Under the pieces are notes generated by a model. That model saw only the letters and a program-made list of their open reading frames with translations. It did no database searches and was not told the origin of the DNA. A program made the position numbers and the translations under genes. From assembly GCA_902364065.1 (NCBI GenBank), contig CABJCJ010000022.1:1-45069 (forward strand): 45,069 nt of DNA. The letters are read 5' to 3'. Within the stretch, counting starts at the first letter, position 1. Each line of letters opens with the position of its first letter. This document shows, piece after piece, positions 15,339-23,628 of this stretch. This DNA comes from Veillonellaceae bacterium SB90 (GTDB taxonomy: Bacteria > Bacillota > Negativicutes > Selenomonadales > Selenomonadaceae).

Positions 15339-15764
15339 ATGAATGAAGATAAAAACGTACTGAGCTGCCATAAGATCGCCGATGGTCATGGCAAAGGGCA
15401 GCTGCTTTACTCGAAAGACCCCATTTGCTTTTACCTGATCGATCCGAAAACGGGCAGGGTCATCGAACGTGAACACTGTCTCTACGGTCAGTCCATCACG
15501 GATAAGATCCTGGTATTCCCGTATGGCAAGGGGAGTTCCGTCGTACAGGCAGACGGCATGTATCAGCTGAAGCTCACGGGCATGGGCCCGGCCGGCATGA
15601 TCGTCGAGCATGCCGATACGACCCTGGCGGCGAGTGCCATCATTTTCGATATCCCGGTCGTTAACCGCATGCCGGCAGATTTTTATGCCGCAGCCGAAGC
15701 GGGGGATCTCGATGGCAGAGAAGCAGAACTTAATGCGGATGCAGGCAAGCTGACCTTGCTCTGA
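15339..15764 (+). CDS. Aconitase X, small swivelling subunit (DUF126)
   Basis: 141 residues, matching the swivelling-domain subunit of split aconitase X. Recognisable stretches are CHKIADGHGKGQLLYSKDPI and IFPYGKGSS-like VFPYGKGSSVVQADGMYQL, with IIFDIPVVNRM near the end. It pairs with the large subunit to close the active site over the substrate. GAAAGGGGAG precedes the ATG at 15339; an in-frame GTG nine bases earlier is less well placed. Sixty bases later comes the solute-binding lipoprotein gene, with no terminator between. Confidence 0.88.
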   Translation: MNEDKNVLSCHKIADGHGKGQLLYSKDPICFYLIDPKTGRVIEREHCLYGQSITDKILVFPYGKGSSVVQADGMYQLKLTGMGPAGMIVEHADTTLAASAIIFDIPVVNRMPADFYAAAEAGDLDGREAELNADAGKLTLL

Positions 15765-15826
15765 TGCCGCTTAAGGATAGATTCCAGCTTAGAGGATTGG
15801 ATACACATGCATGGGAGGGAATGAAC

Positions 15827-16840
15827 ATGAAGACGATTTGGAAAAAGATGCTGTCAGTAGCGCTGGCTGTTTCCATGACGGCCATGGCAGCTGGATGCGG
15901 TTCTTCATCAAAAGAGAGTTCGTCCGCATCATCCTCCGGGGATGCGGGCAATGAGGTCATCATCGGCCAGTCTTCCTGGATCGGTTTTGCTCCGTTCTAC
16001 ATTGCAGAAGATAAGGGCTTCTTCAAGGACCACGGTGTCAATGTCAAGATTCAGTCCATCGAATCGAAGGCAGACAGCAAGAGTGCCCTGGCGGCCAATA
16101 AGATCCAGGGCGTTTCGACCACGGCCGACACGCATGTCGTCAATGCCAGTGCCGGTATTGATATCGCGCAGGTCCTGGCTCTTGATACCTCGTCTGGCGG
16201 CGACGGCATCATCGCCAAGAAAGAATATCCGACCATCGAGTCGCTCAAGGGCAAGAAGATCGCTCTGGATACGACGGGCGGCGCCGATTTCTTCTGGTTC
16301 CAGTATCTCCTGCATCAGAAGGGCATGAGCCTCAAGGACTTCGATGTGCAGAACATGGCCGCCGGTGATGCCGGTGCGGCGTTCATCTCGGGCAAGGTTG
16401 ATGCGGCCATCACGTGGCAGCCGTGGCTCTCAAAAGCCGCCAACACGGATTTCGGCCATACAATCATGGACAGCAAGCAGACGCCTGGCATCATCGTCGA
16501 CACCTTTGCGATGCGCAAGGATTTCATCGAAGCACATCCGGATGCCGTCAAGGGGATTGTGGCAGCCTGGTATGATTCCATCAATTTCCTGAAGGAACAT
16601 CCGGATGAGGCTACGGAAATCCTCGCGAAGCACCTCGGCGAGAAGCCGGAAAATGTCAAGAAGGAACTGAACGATGTCACGTTCTATGATGAAGCCGGCA
16701 ACAAGGCCTATTTCGGGACCAAGGATAATCCCGGCGAGTTCTACAAGGTCGTCAAGATGGCCTCGGATCTCTGGGTGGAGCTCAAGCTCATCGATAAGCC
16801 GGTTGACCCGAACTCCGTCATCGATGGTTCTTTCCTTTAA
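15827..16840 (+). CDS. ABC transporter substrate-binding lipoprotein (first paralogue)
   Basis: 337 residues with a lipoprotein signal peptide: MKTIWKKMLSVALAVSM, then MAAGCG with the lipidated Cys near residue 24, then a Ser-rich linker. The mature part is a type II binding protein of the NrtA/SsuA/TauA group (SSWIGFAPFYIAEDKGFF, ITWQPWLSKA). The start at 15827 has the best spacing from GGGAGGGA. It is a paralogue of the protein at 26732, of identical length, and both should feed the single permease at 7614. The substrate is unknown. Confidence 0.9.
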   Translation: MKTIWKKMLSVALAVSMTAMAAGCGSSSKESSSASSSGDAGNEVIIGQSSWIGFAPFYIAEDKGFFKDHGVNVKIQSIESKADSKSALAANKIQGVSTTADTHVVNASAGIDIAQVLALDTSSGGDGIIAKKEYPTIESLKGKKIALDTTGGADFFWFQYLLHQKGMSLKDFDVQNMAAGDAGAAFISGKVDAAITWQPWLSKAANTDFGHTIMDSKQTPGIIVDTFAMRKDFIEAHPDAVKGIVAAWYDSINFLKEHPDEATEILAKHLGEKPENVKKELNDVTFYDEAGNKAYFGTKDNPGEFYKVVKMASDLWVELKLIDKPVDPNSVIDGSFL

Positions 16841-16867
16841 TCCATGATATTCGTCGACATCATCCTG

Positions 16868-16903
16868 CTGCCTGCTGTATCGACATGACGATACGGCAGG
16901 CAG
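16868..16903 (+). other. Strong stem-loop without T tract between binding-protein gene and amidohydrolase gene
   Basis: CTGCCTGCTGTATCG (16868-16882) pairs over 15 bases (one G.U) with the arm at 16889-16903 around ACATGA. No T run follows, so it is not a standard terminator. Such hairpins after binding-protein genes often protect the upstream message from 3' decay, raising binding-protein expression over downstream enzymes. Confidence 0.6.
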
Positions 16904-16958
16904 TATCGATGTGATTCGTAACTTGTATTCCGGATGAGAAATGTGAGGCGATCAGCCT

Positions 16959-18221
16959 ATGGATATAACTTGTAAGATTCAGGCCGAACGCTTGCTGCAA
17001 CGTTTGGCTGATTTATCGAAAATCGGTGCGAATGCGCAGGGCGGGATTGACCGACAGCTCGGGAGTCCTGCCGATAGCGAAGCCAGGTCCTGGCTGCAGC
17101 AGCTCTGGGAACAGATGGGGCTGGACGTAAGACGCGATGCCATTGCAAACCTTTGGGTAGAAGATCCCCACACGCGCGGCAAGGGCAAGCCGCTGGTCTT
17201 GGGCTCGCATCATGATACCGTGCCGAATGGTGGTGCTTACGATGGCGCGTTGGGTGTCCTCATGGCCACCGAAGTCCTCGAGACGCTGCGCGAACATGAC
17301 GTCCCGCTGCACCATCCCTTGTCCCTGATTTCGTTTACGGGCGAAGAACCCAATGATTTCTCGGTTTCCACGCTTGGCTCAAAAGTCCTTTGCGGCCGCT
17401 TGACCGAACCGGATCTCATGCAGCTGAAGCATCGCGTGACGGGAGAGCCGCTGGCAAACGCAATAGAGCGCATGGGAGGCGATATCCATCAGGTGGCGGC
17501 ACATGCCCGTCTGGCACCCGATTCCCTGGCGGGATTCATCGAATGCCACATTGAGCAGGGACGCCGGCTCTATGATGCCGGTGAGAAGGTCGCAACCGTC
17601 AGCTGCATCACAGGCATTTACCGCGAGATTATCACGGTGGAAGGAGAAGCCAATCATGCGGGAACAACGCGGTACAAGGACAGGCGCGATGCCCTGACGG
17701 CAGCCGCTGAGGTCGAACTGGCCGTAGAAGATATCATCCGTCAGCCCGAGTGGCAGGATGTGGCCGCGACGGTGGGGCGCGTCAAGGTGGCGCCCAATGC
17801 CTCAAATATCATACCGGGGCAGGTGGAGCTTACGCTGGATCTGCGAACGGCGAATCCCGAGCATCGTCAGCAGGCTCTTGCCTATTTGACGCGTGAGATT
17901 CAGCGCATTGCAACGAAGCGCCAGGTGACGATCACGCAGCAGCTCAACCTCGACCAGCCGGAAATGCCGATGTCGCCCGTCATCATCCAGGCATTGCTGG
18001 ACGGTGCGGAAAAAATCGGTGAGCCGCGGCGTGAGCTTGTGAGCATGGCCGGACACGATGCCGCCAACATGGCACGCCTCACCAGGGCCGGCATGCTGTT
18101 TGTTTCCACCGTGAACGGATACAGTCATTGCCCGCAGGAACAGGCAGAGCCTGACGCGATTGACGCTGCGGCGCAAAATCTGCTCGAAAGTGTATTGCTG
18201 TTGGACAGGAGGCTGGAATGA
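16959..18221 (+). CDS. M20-family amidohydrolase (hydantoinase/carbamoylase type)
   Basis: 420 residues, the usual length for N-carbamoyl-L-amino-acid hydrolase and allantoate amidohydrolase. Di-metal ligands are visible: GSHHDTV with His84, YDG with Asp95, TGEE at 127-130, the His in ECHIEQG, and the late His in MAGHDAANM. The C-terminal GYSHCPQE corresponds to the family motif G.SH.P.E. It cleaves an N-carbamoyl, N-formyl or related amide on an amino acid. Its overlap with the HutF-like gene and position before hutU-hutI suggest it releases glutamate from N-formylglutamate (replacing HutG) or from N-carbamoylglutamate. That assignment is inference. Confidence 0.85.
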   Translation: MDITCKIQAERLLQRLADLSKIGANAQGGIDRQLGSPADSEARSWLQQLWEQMGLDVRRDAIANLWVEDPHTRGKGKPLVLGSHHDTVPNGGAYDGALGVLMATEVLETLREHDVPLHHPLSLISFTGEEPNDFSVSTLGSKVLCGRLTEPDLMQLKHRVTGEPLANAIERMGGDIHQVAAHARLAPDSLAGFIECHIEQGRRLYDAGEKVATVSCITGIYREIITVEGEANHAGTTRYKDRRDALTAAAEVELAVEDIIRQPEWQDVAATVGRVKVAPNASNIIPGQVELTLDLRTANPEHRQQALAYLTREIQRIATKRQVTITQQLNLDQPEMPMSPVIIQALLDGAEKIGEPRRELVSMAGHDAANMARLTRAGMLFVSTVNGYSHCPQEQAEPDAIDAAAQNLLESVLLLDRRLE

Positions 18222-19555
18222 TGATGCGATTGATTGAGCCGTCAATCTGTTTTACCCAGGGGAAACCCCAGAAGAACATGGCGGTTGTCGTAGAAGATGG
18301 CACGATCAAGGAGGTGAGCCCTGCACGGAAAGCCGAGCAGGAAAATCCCGAGGCCATGCCGGAATACTGGGAACACCTGGCCCTGGTGCCGGGAACCGTC
18401 AATGCACACAATCACAGTTTCCAGAGCCTTTTGCGCGGCATTGCCGCCGACCGTCCCTTCCTGGAGTGGCGGGATGAGTCCCTCTACAAATATTCGCCAA
18501 GACTGCGGCCCATCGATATCTATACAGGAGCATTGTTCTCCTTTGCCGAGATGATGAAATGCGGTGCCACGACCGTCTGTGATTTCTTCTACCTGCACAA
18601 TGACGGCATGGAAGGAGATGAGGCCGTGATCCGGGCCGCGAGGGATCTCGGCATTCGCCTCGTGCTGGCCCGCACGATGTATGACTGGGATGGAGCGCCA
18701 GCCGGCTACGTCGAGACCGTCTCGGATGCTTCGCACCATACCGAGTTGCTGATGAAAAAGTATCCGGGCGGCATGACAAAAGTCATTCCGGCTCCCCACA
18801 GCCTGCATGCGGCTTCGCCGGAGATGGTCGAGGCGGGATGCTCGCTGGCTCTGAAATACCATACGCCTTTTCATATTCACGTTTCGGAAGAACGCTTTGA
18901 GGTGGAACAGGTCAAAAAAACGTATGGCACGACGCCGCTGCGTTTCCTCGATAAACTCGGGGTGGTAAATGAGCATATGAGCATCATCCATGGCGTCTGG
19001 CTGGAGCCGGAGGAAATCCGGGTACTCGGCGCCAAGGGGGGACATCTGATTTACTGCCCGTCGAGCAATATGTTCTTGGCCGATGGCATCACCAATCTGC
19101 CAGCTTTCCTGGCAGCTGGCGTACCGGTGGCTCTGGGCAGTGACGGCGCCTGCGGCAATAATCGCAACAGCGTCTTTGAAGAAATGCGCATGGCAGCCAT
19201 CCTGCAAAAGGCCAGCACGCTCGACGCCTTATGTGTGAATTATCACGATGCGATGCAGATGGGAACGACGAATGGCGCGAAGGCCCTTGACCTGCCGGTC
19301 GGCGAAATTGCTGCAGGCAAGGCTGCCGACTTCGTGGGAATTTACCTCGATGATCTTTCCATGCAGCCGCTGAGCAAAGGCAATCAGTTCCTGCCGAATC
19401 TGATCTATTCCCTGCAGCCGACGGCCATAGAGCGTGTCGTCGTCAACGGAGAGGATACGGTCAAAGACGGTCGCTTCGTAAAGATTGATGAAGAAGAACT
19501 GCTGGCAAGGATCCGCACGACGATGGAGCATCTGGAATCTGCAGATATGGGATGA
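18218..19555 (+). CDS. COG0402 amidohydrolase, candidate formiminoglutamate deiminase
   Basis: About 445 residues. A metal-dependent TIM-barrel deaminase: HNH metal motif in VNAHNHSFQ, later PHSLHA, HIHVSEE, IIHGVWL and the GSDGA aspartate. The N-terminal part, HNHSFQSLLRGIA...FLEWRDESLYKY, and AEMMKCGATTVCDFFYLHND, resemble HutF, whereas the C-terminal half is closer to TrzA/MtaD-type deaminases. It overlaps the M20 gene by four bases (ATGA) and precedes hutU by about 30 bases. In pathway context it would deaminate N-formimino-L-glutamate to N-formylglutamate and ammonia. Another possibility is deamination of an unrelated amine. Three consecutive ATGs make the exact start uncertain. Confidence 0.75.
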   Translation: MMMRLIEPSICFTQGKPQKNMAVVVEDGTIKEVSPARKAEQENPEAMPEYWEHLALVPGTVNAHNHSFQSLLRGIAADRPFLEWRDESLYKYSPRLRPIDIYTGALFSFAEMMKCGATTVCDFFYLHNDGMEGDEAVIRAARDLGIRLVLARTMYDWDGAPAGYVETVSDASHHTELLMKKYPGGMTKVIPAPHSLHAASPEMVEAGCSLALKYHTPFHIHVSEERFEVEQVKKTYGTTPLRFLDKLGVVNEHMSIIHGVWLEPEEIRVLGAKGGHLIYCPSSNMFLADGITNLPAFLAAGVPVALGSDGACGNNRNSVFEEMRMAAILQKASTLDALCVNYHDAMQMGTTNGAKALDLPVGEIAAGKAADFVGIYLDDLSMQPLSKGNQFLPNLIYSLQPTAIERVVVNGEDTVKDGRFVKIDEEELLARIRTTMEHLESADMG

Positions 19556-19587
19556 GCCTGTATCGTTGATCAGAACTGGAGATGGTA

Positions 19588-21612
19588 ATGATGAAGAATG
19601 AACCGTTTATGATTGCACCAGAAAAAGAACTTCCGCCCATGCCGGAATTTGTCCCGGGGATTCGCCGCGCTCCTTCCCGTGGGTTTCATCTGTCGCCGGC
19701 ACAGACGGAAACGGCCTTAAAGAATGCACTGCGTTACGTGGATCCCAGCCTGCACGAGGCGTTGATCCCGGAATTCCTCAAGGAACTTACGACGTATGGC
19801 CGCATCTATGCCTATCGCTTCCGCCCGGCAGGGCGCATCTATGGCAAGCCCATCGAGGAATACAAGGGCAACTGCCTGGAGGGCAAGGCATTCCAGGTGA
19901 TGATTGACAACAATCTGGATTTTGAAGTCGGCCTGTATCCGTATGAGCTGGTCACGTATGGTGAAACGGGCAGTGTCTGCCACGATTGGCTGCAGTATCG
20001 GCTGATCAAGAAGTATCTGGAGGTCATGACGGATCATCAGACGCTGGTCGTGGAATCGGGCAACCCCCTGGGGCTCTTTCCGTCAAAGCCGGATTCCCCG
20101 CGCGTCATCATCACGAATGCGCTGATGGTTGGTGAATTCGACAACCAGAAGGACTGGGAGATTGCCGAAGAAATGGGCGTGGCCAATTACGGGCAGATGA
20201 CGGCTGGCGGCTGGATGTACATTGGCCCGCAGGGCATCGTTCATGGCACCTACAATACGCTCTTGAACGCCGGCCGTCTGCATCTGGGGATTCCGGAGGA
20301 CGGCAATCTGGCCGGCCGTCTTTTCGTCAGCTCCGGCTTGGGCGGCATGAGCGGTGCACAGCCGAAGGCCGCCGAGATTGCTCACGCTGTGGGCATCATT
20401 GCCGAAGTGGATCAGTCGAGGATACAGACCCGTCTGGATCAGGGCTGGGTGAAGGAATGCTACAATGACCTGGATGCGGTTTTTGCGTCTGCCGATAAGC
20501 ACCTGGCAGCCAAGACGGCTGTTTCCATCGCGTATCACGGCAATATCGTCGATCTGCTTGAATACATCGTTGAGCATGATATCCACGTCGATCTCATGAG
20601 TGATCAGACGTCCTGCCATGCTGCCTACGATGGCGGCTACTGCCCGCAGGGCCTGAGCTTTGCGGATCGCACGGAGATGCTGGCGAAGGACCGGCCGCAT
20701 TTTATTGAGCTGGTCAACAAGAGCCTCCGCCATCAGTATGAGCTCATCAAGGCCTGCGTGGATAAGGGGACGTACTTCTTTGATTATGGCAATTCCTTCC
20801 TGAAAGCCGTCTATGATGCCGGCGTCAAGGAACTTTCCAAGAACGGCATTGACGATAAGGACGGCTTCATCCTGCCGTCGTATGTCGAGGATATCATGGG
20901 ACCGCAGCTCTTTGATTATGGTTATGGTCCGTTCCGCTGGGTATGCCTTTCGGGCAAGCCGGAAGATCTCATCGCCACAGACCAGGCAGCGATGAGCTGC
21001 ATTGATCCGAACCGCCGCTACCAGGACCGCGACAATTACAACTGGATCCGCGATGCCGAGAAGAATCATCTCGTGGTCGGCACGCAGGCGAGAATCCTGT
21101 ATCAGGATGCAGAAGGCCGTATCCGCATTGCCTTGAAATTCAACGAGCTGGTGCGGGAAGGGAAGATCGGCCCGGTGATGATGGGCCGCGATCATCACGA
21201 TGTTTCCGGCACGGACTCGCCGTTCCGCGAGACGGCGAACATCAAGGATGGCAGCAACGTCATGGCGGATATGGCTGTCCAGTGTTTCGCCGGCAATGCG
21301 GCGCGCGGCATGAGCCTCTGCGCGCTGCACAATGGCGGCGGTGTCGGCATCGGCAAGGCCATCAACGGTGGCTTTGGCCTGGTCCTGGATGGCAGCGAGC
21401 GCGTGGACCGCATCATCAAGAGTGCTCTGCTCTGGGATGTCATGGGCGGTGTTGCCCGCCGCAGCTGGGCGCGCAATGCGCATTCCATCGAGACGGTCAA
21501 AAAGTTCAATGAAGATTATGCAGACTCCGCGCATATCACGGAACCATGCCTGGCGGATGAAGCGCTCGTCAAAAAAGCAGTGGCAGGCTGTTTCGCAAAA
21601 CCGAAATCGTAA
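19588..21612 (+). CDS. hutU: Urocanate hydratase, long form
   Basis: About 674 residues, longer than the usual bacterial urocanase (about 555) and similar to the long UROC1-type enzyme of animals and some anaerobes. It adds water to urocanate with tightly bound NAD+, giving 4-imidazolone-5-propionate. Key stretches are the NAD-binding GLGGMSGAQPKAAEIAHAVG, ESGNPLGLFPS, SDQTSCHAAYDGGYCPQG, and GRDHHDVSGTDSPFRE, the last matching the long type. ALHNGGGVGIGKAINGGFGL lies near the C-terminus. GGAG stands six to nine bases ahead of two ATGs (19588, 19591). It is followed by hutI 75 bases later. Confidence 0.95.
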   Translation: MMKNEPFMIAPEKELPPMPEFVPGIRRAPSRGFHLSPAQTETALKNALRYVDPSLHEALIPEFLKELTTYGRIYAYRFRPAGRIYGKPIEEYKGNCLEGKAFQVMIDNNLDFEVGLYPYELVTYGETGSVCHDWLQYRLIKKYLEVMTDHQTLVVESGNPLGLFPSKPDSPRVIITNALMVGEFDNQKDWEIAEEMGVANYGQMTAGGWMYIGPQGIVHGTYNTLLNAGRLHLGIPEDGNLAGRLFVSSGLGGMSGAQPKAAEIAHAVGIIAEVDQSRIQTRLDQGWVKECYNDLDAVFASADKHLAAKTAVSIAYHGNIVDLLEYIVEHDIHVDLMSDQTSCHAAYDGGYCPQGLSFADRTEMLAKDRPHFIELVNKSLRHQYELIKACVDKGTYFFDYGNSFLKAVYDAGVKELSKNGIDDKDGFILPSYVEDIMGPQLFDYGYGPFRWVCLSGKPEDLIATDQAAMSCIDPNRRYQDRDNYNWIRDAEKNHLVVGTQARILYQDAEGRIRIALKFNELVREGKIGPVMMGRDHHDVSGTDSPFRETANIKDGSNVMADMAVQCFAGNAARGMSLCALHNGGGVGIGKAINGGFGLVLDGSERVDRIIKSALLWDVMGGVARRSWARNAHSIETVKKFNEDYADSAHITEPCLADEALVKKAVAGCFAKPKS

Positions 21613-21686
21613 GGCTGCGGTAAGAGGAGCATGGCATGTGCGTCTCTGCCGGGCGTGCTGAGAGGTGCTGAAAAGGAGGGATTCTT

Positions 21687-22949
21687 TTGTCCAGCAAGAT
21701 CATTCGTCATTTGGCGCAATTGGCTACGCCCCAGGGAAAGGAAGCCTGCCATGGGCAGGCGATGAACAAGCTCCTGCTCGCTGCGGATGCAGCCGTCTGG
21801 ATGGAAGACGGCATCATTCGCGCCGCTGGCCGCGATGATGAGGTCGTGGCGAAAGCCCGGGCTGCGGGGGATCTGGCAGGCTGTGAGATGCTTGACGGCA
21901 GCGGCCAGTGTGCAGTTCCGGGGTTCGTCGATCCTCATACGCATTTCCTGTTTGCCGGTGCCCGCGCGGAGGAATTCGATGACCGCCTGGCCGGTGTACC
22001 CTATCTGACGCTGTTGCAGCGTGGTGGCGGGATTGTTGCCACGATGGAAAAAACACGTCAGGCAAGTGAAGCAGAACTGATGGAACATGGCCGGCGTGTC
22101 CTGCGGGCCATGCTCGCCATGGGCGTCACGACCGTAGAGGGGAAGAGCGGCTATGGTCTGGATCATGATACAGAACTACGTTTGCTGCATGTCCTGCGCC
22201 AGTTGGACAATGAACTGCCGACCACGGTGATTCCCACGTATCTCGGGGCACATGCCGTGCCGCCGGAGTTCCGTGATCATCCAGACGACTATGTCGACTT
22301 TATTGTTCACATGGTCCTGCCGCAGGTCGCCGCGGAGCATCTTGCTGATTTCGTCGATGTGTTTTGCGAAACAGGTGTCTTTTCTCTGGCACAAAGCAGG
22401 AAAATTCTTACCGCAGCGAAAAAGCACGGCCTGGCATTGAAACTCCATGCCGATGAGATGAGTTCGCTCGGCGGTGCGGAACTTGCCTGTGAACTGGGGG
22501 CGGTATCGGCCGATCATCTGCTCTCCGTCAGCGATGCAGGCATCCGGAAACTGGCAGCGAGCTCCACGGTGGCTGTCCTGCTGCCGGCAACGGCGTTTTG
22601 CATGCGGAAGCCCTATGCACCGGCGAGAAGACTCATTGATGCGGGGGCTGCCGTAGCGCTTGCCAGCGATTACAATCCGGGCAGCTGCTATACGTATTCG
22701 CTGCCGCTCGTCTTCGGCCTGGCTGTCATCGCGATGCACATGACGGCGGCCGAAGCCCTTACGGCAGCCACCTTGAATGCAGCCGCTGCCGTCGGCCGTG
22801 CTGGAGAATGCGGCAGCATCGAGCCAGGCAAGCGCGCGGATCTTGTCCTCCTGCAGGCGCCTGATTACCGCTATCTGTCGTATGCAACCGGCCTGAATCT
22901 GGCGGATCGTGTATTCAAGGACGGCCAGCTGGTCAGCCAAAGGAAGTGA
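21687..22949 (+). CDS. hutI: Imidazolonepropionase
   Basis: 420 residues starting at TTG, fixed by AAAGGAGGG six bases upstream; no ATG is well placed. It hydrolyses imidazolone propionate to N-formimino-L-glutamate. Metal motif VDPHTHFLFAGAR with HxH, GGGIVATMEKTR substrate loop, KSGYGLD, HADEMSSLGGAELA, and the late Asp in SDYNPGSCYTYS are all typical of HutI. It directly follows hutU and overlaps the ribosome site of the HutD-family gene, so hutU-hutI-hutD form one unit. It could instead use the thio- or hydantoin analogue, but the residues look like ordinary HutI. Confidence 0.95.
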   Translation: MSSKIIRHLAQLATPQGKEACHGQAMNKLLLAADAAVWMEDGIIRAAGRDDEVVAKARAAGDLAGCEMLDGSGQCAVPGFVDPHTHFLFAGARAEEFDDRLAGVPYLTLLQRGGGIVATMEKTRQASEAELMEHGRRVLRAMLAMGVTTVEGKSGYGLDHDTELRLLHVLRQLDNELPTTVIPTYLGAHAVPPEFRDHPDDYVDFIVHMVLPQVAAEHLADFVDVFCETGVFSLAQSRKILTAAKKHGLALKLHADEMSSLGGAELACELGAVSADHLLSVSDAGIRKLAASSTVAVLLPATAFCMRKPYAPARRLIDAGAAVALASDYNPGSCYTYSLPLVFGLAVIAMHMTAAEALTAATLNAAAAVGRAGECGSIEPGKRADLVLLQAPDYRYLSYATGLNLADRVFKDGQLVSQRK

Positions 22950-22953
22950 TTCG

Positions 22954-23523
22954 ATGAAATACCGTATCATTCTGCCGGAGGAACAACGCGTCACCTCCTG
23001 GTCAGGAGGGCAGACGCGCGAACTCTACATTGCCGGCGGACAGGCCGATTATGCAGCCAGGGATTTTCTGCTGCGCCTGAGCTCCGCCGCGGTAGAAACA
23101 AAACGCTCCGTTTTTACGTCCCTGCCCGCTTATCATCGCGCCCTCATGCCGCTCGATGGGACGATCCATCTCACGCATGATGAAGGGCCGGAGATCTGTC
23201 TTTCTCCCTTTCAGACGGATGTCTTCGACGGCGGGGCCCGCACCGTGAGCGAAGGGGAATGCCAGGATTTCAATGTCATGTGGCATAAAGATGCACCCTT
23301 TTCGGTCATCCTGCAAGCCCTTGCGGCGTATCCCTGCCAGCAGACAGGGGCCAGCCTGGATTTTTATTACGCGTATCGCGGCACCTTTCACCTGAAGACA
23401 GGAGGAGAGGATTTGACCATATCGCCAGGGATGCTGATCTGCCTCTGGCAGGCCGATGAGATTTGCATCGAGGCGGATGAGCCTCAGCAGGCCGCGCCAA
23501 TCATTCATGTGGCGATTCATTGA
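22954..23523 (+). CDS. hutD: HutD-family cupin protein
   Basis: 189 residues of the HutD (DUF886) family, a double cupin. The start is MKYRIILPEEQRVTSWSGGQTRELYIAG with the typical TSWSGG-T-EL motif, and the core has LPAYHRALMPLDG then the FDG motif of DVFDGG. HutD is found almost only with histidine-utilisation genes and is thought to tune the pathway by binding urocanate or formylglutamate. Its ribosome site AAAGGAAGTG overlaps the end of hutI. The presence of HutD supports a genuine urocanate role for the cluster. A terminator follows. Confidence 0.88.
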   Translation: MKYRIILPEEQRVTSWSGGQTRELYIAGGQADYAARDFLLRLSSAAVETKRSVFTSLPAYHRALMPLDGTIHLTHDEGPEICLSPFQTDVFDGGARTVSEGECQDFNVMWHKDAPFSVILQALAAYPCQQTGASLDFYYAYRGTFHLKTGGEDLTISPGMLICLWQADEICIEADEPQQAAPIIHVAIH

Positions 23524-23567
23524 ACTATCGTCGTTTTCCAAATCGAAAATCAACAGTCTCAAGGATG

Positions 23568-23600
23568 AGCTGCCTCTTGCGAGGCGGCTTTTCTTATTTT
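23568..23600 (+). terminator. Intrinsic terminator after hutD
   Basis: AGCTGCCTC pairs with GAGGCGGCT (one G.U) around TTGC, followed by TTTTCTTATTTTTC. It ends the hut operon 45 bases after hutD and lies about 30 bases before the next gene; no clear promoter was seen between 23524 and 23628, so downstream genes may rely on read-through. Confidence 0.75.
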
Positions 23601-23628
23601 TCAACATTTTTCAAAGGGGGCAGTTGCC

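Noticed and set aside
14100..15611. 503-codon minus-strand frame opposite aconitase X
   Set aside because: Shadow of the plus-strand genes; no family resemblance.
20083..21534. 483-codon minus-strand frame opposite hutU
   Set aside because: Shadow frame in a highly conserved gene; no start signal.
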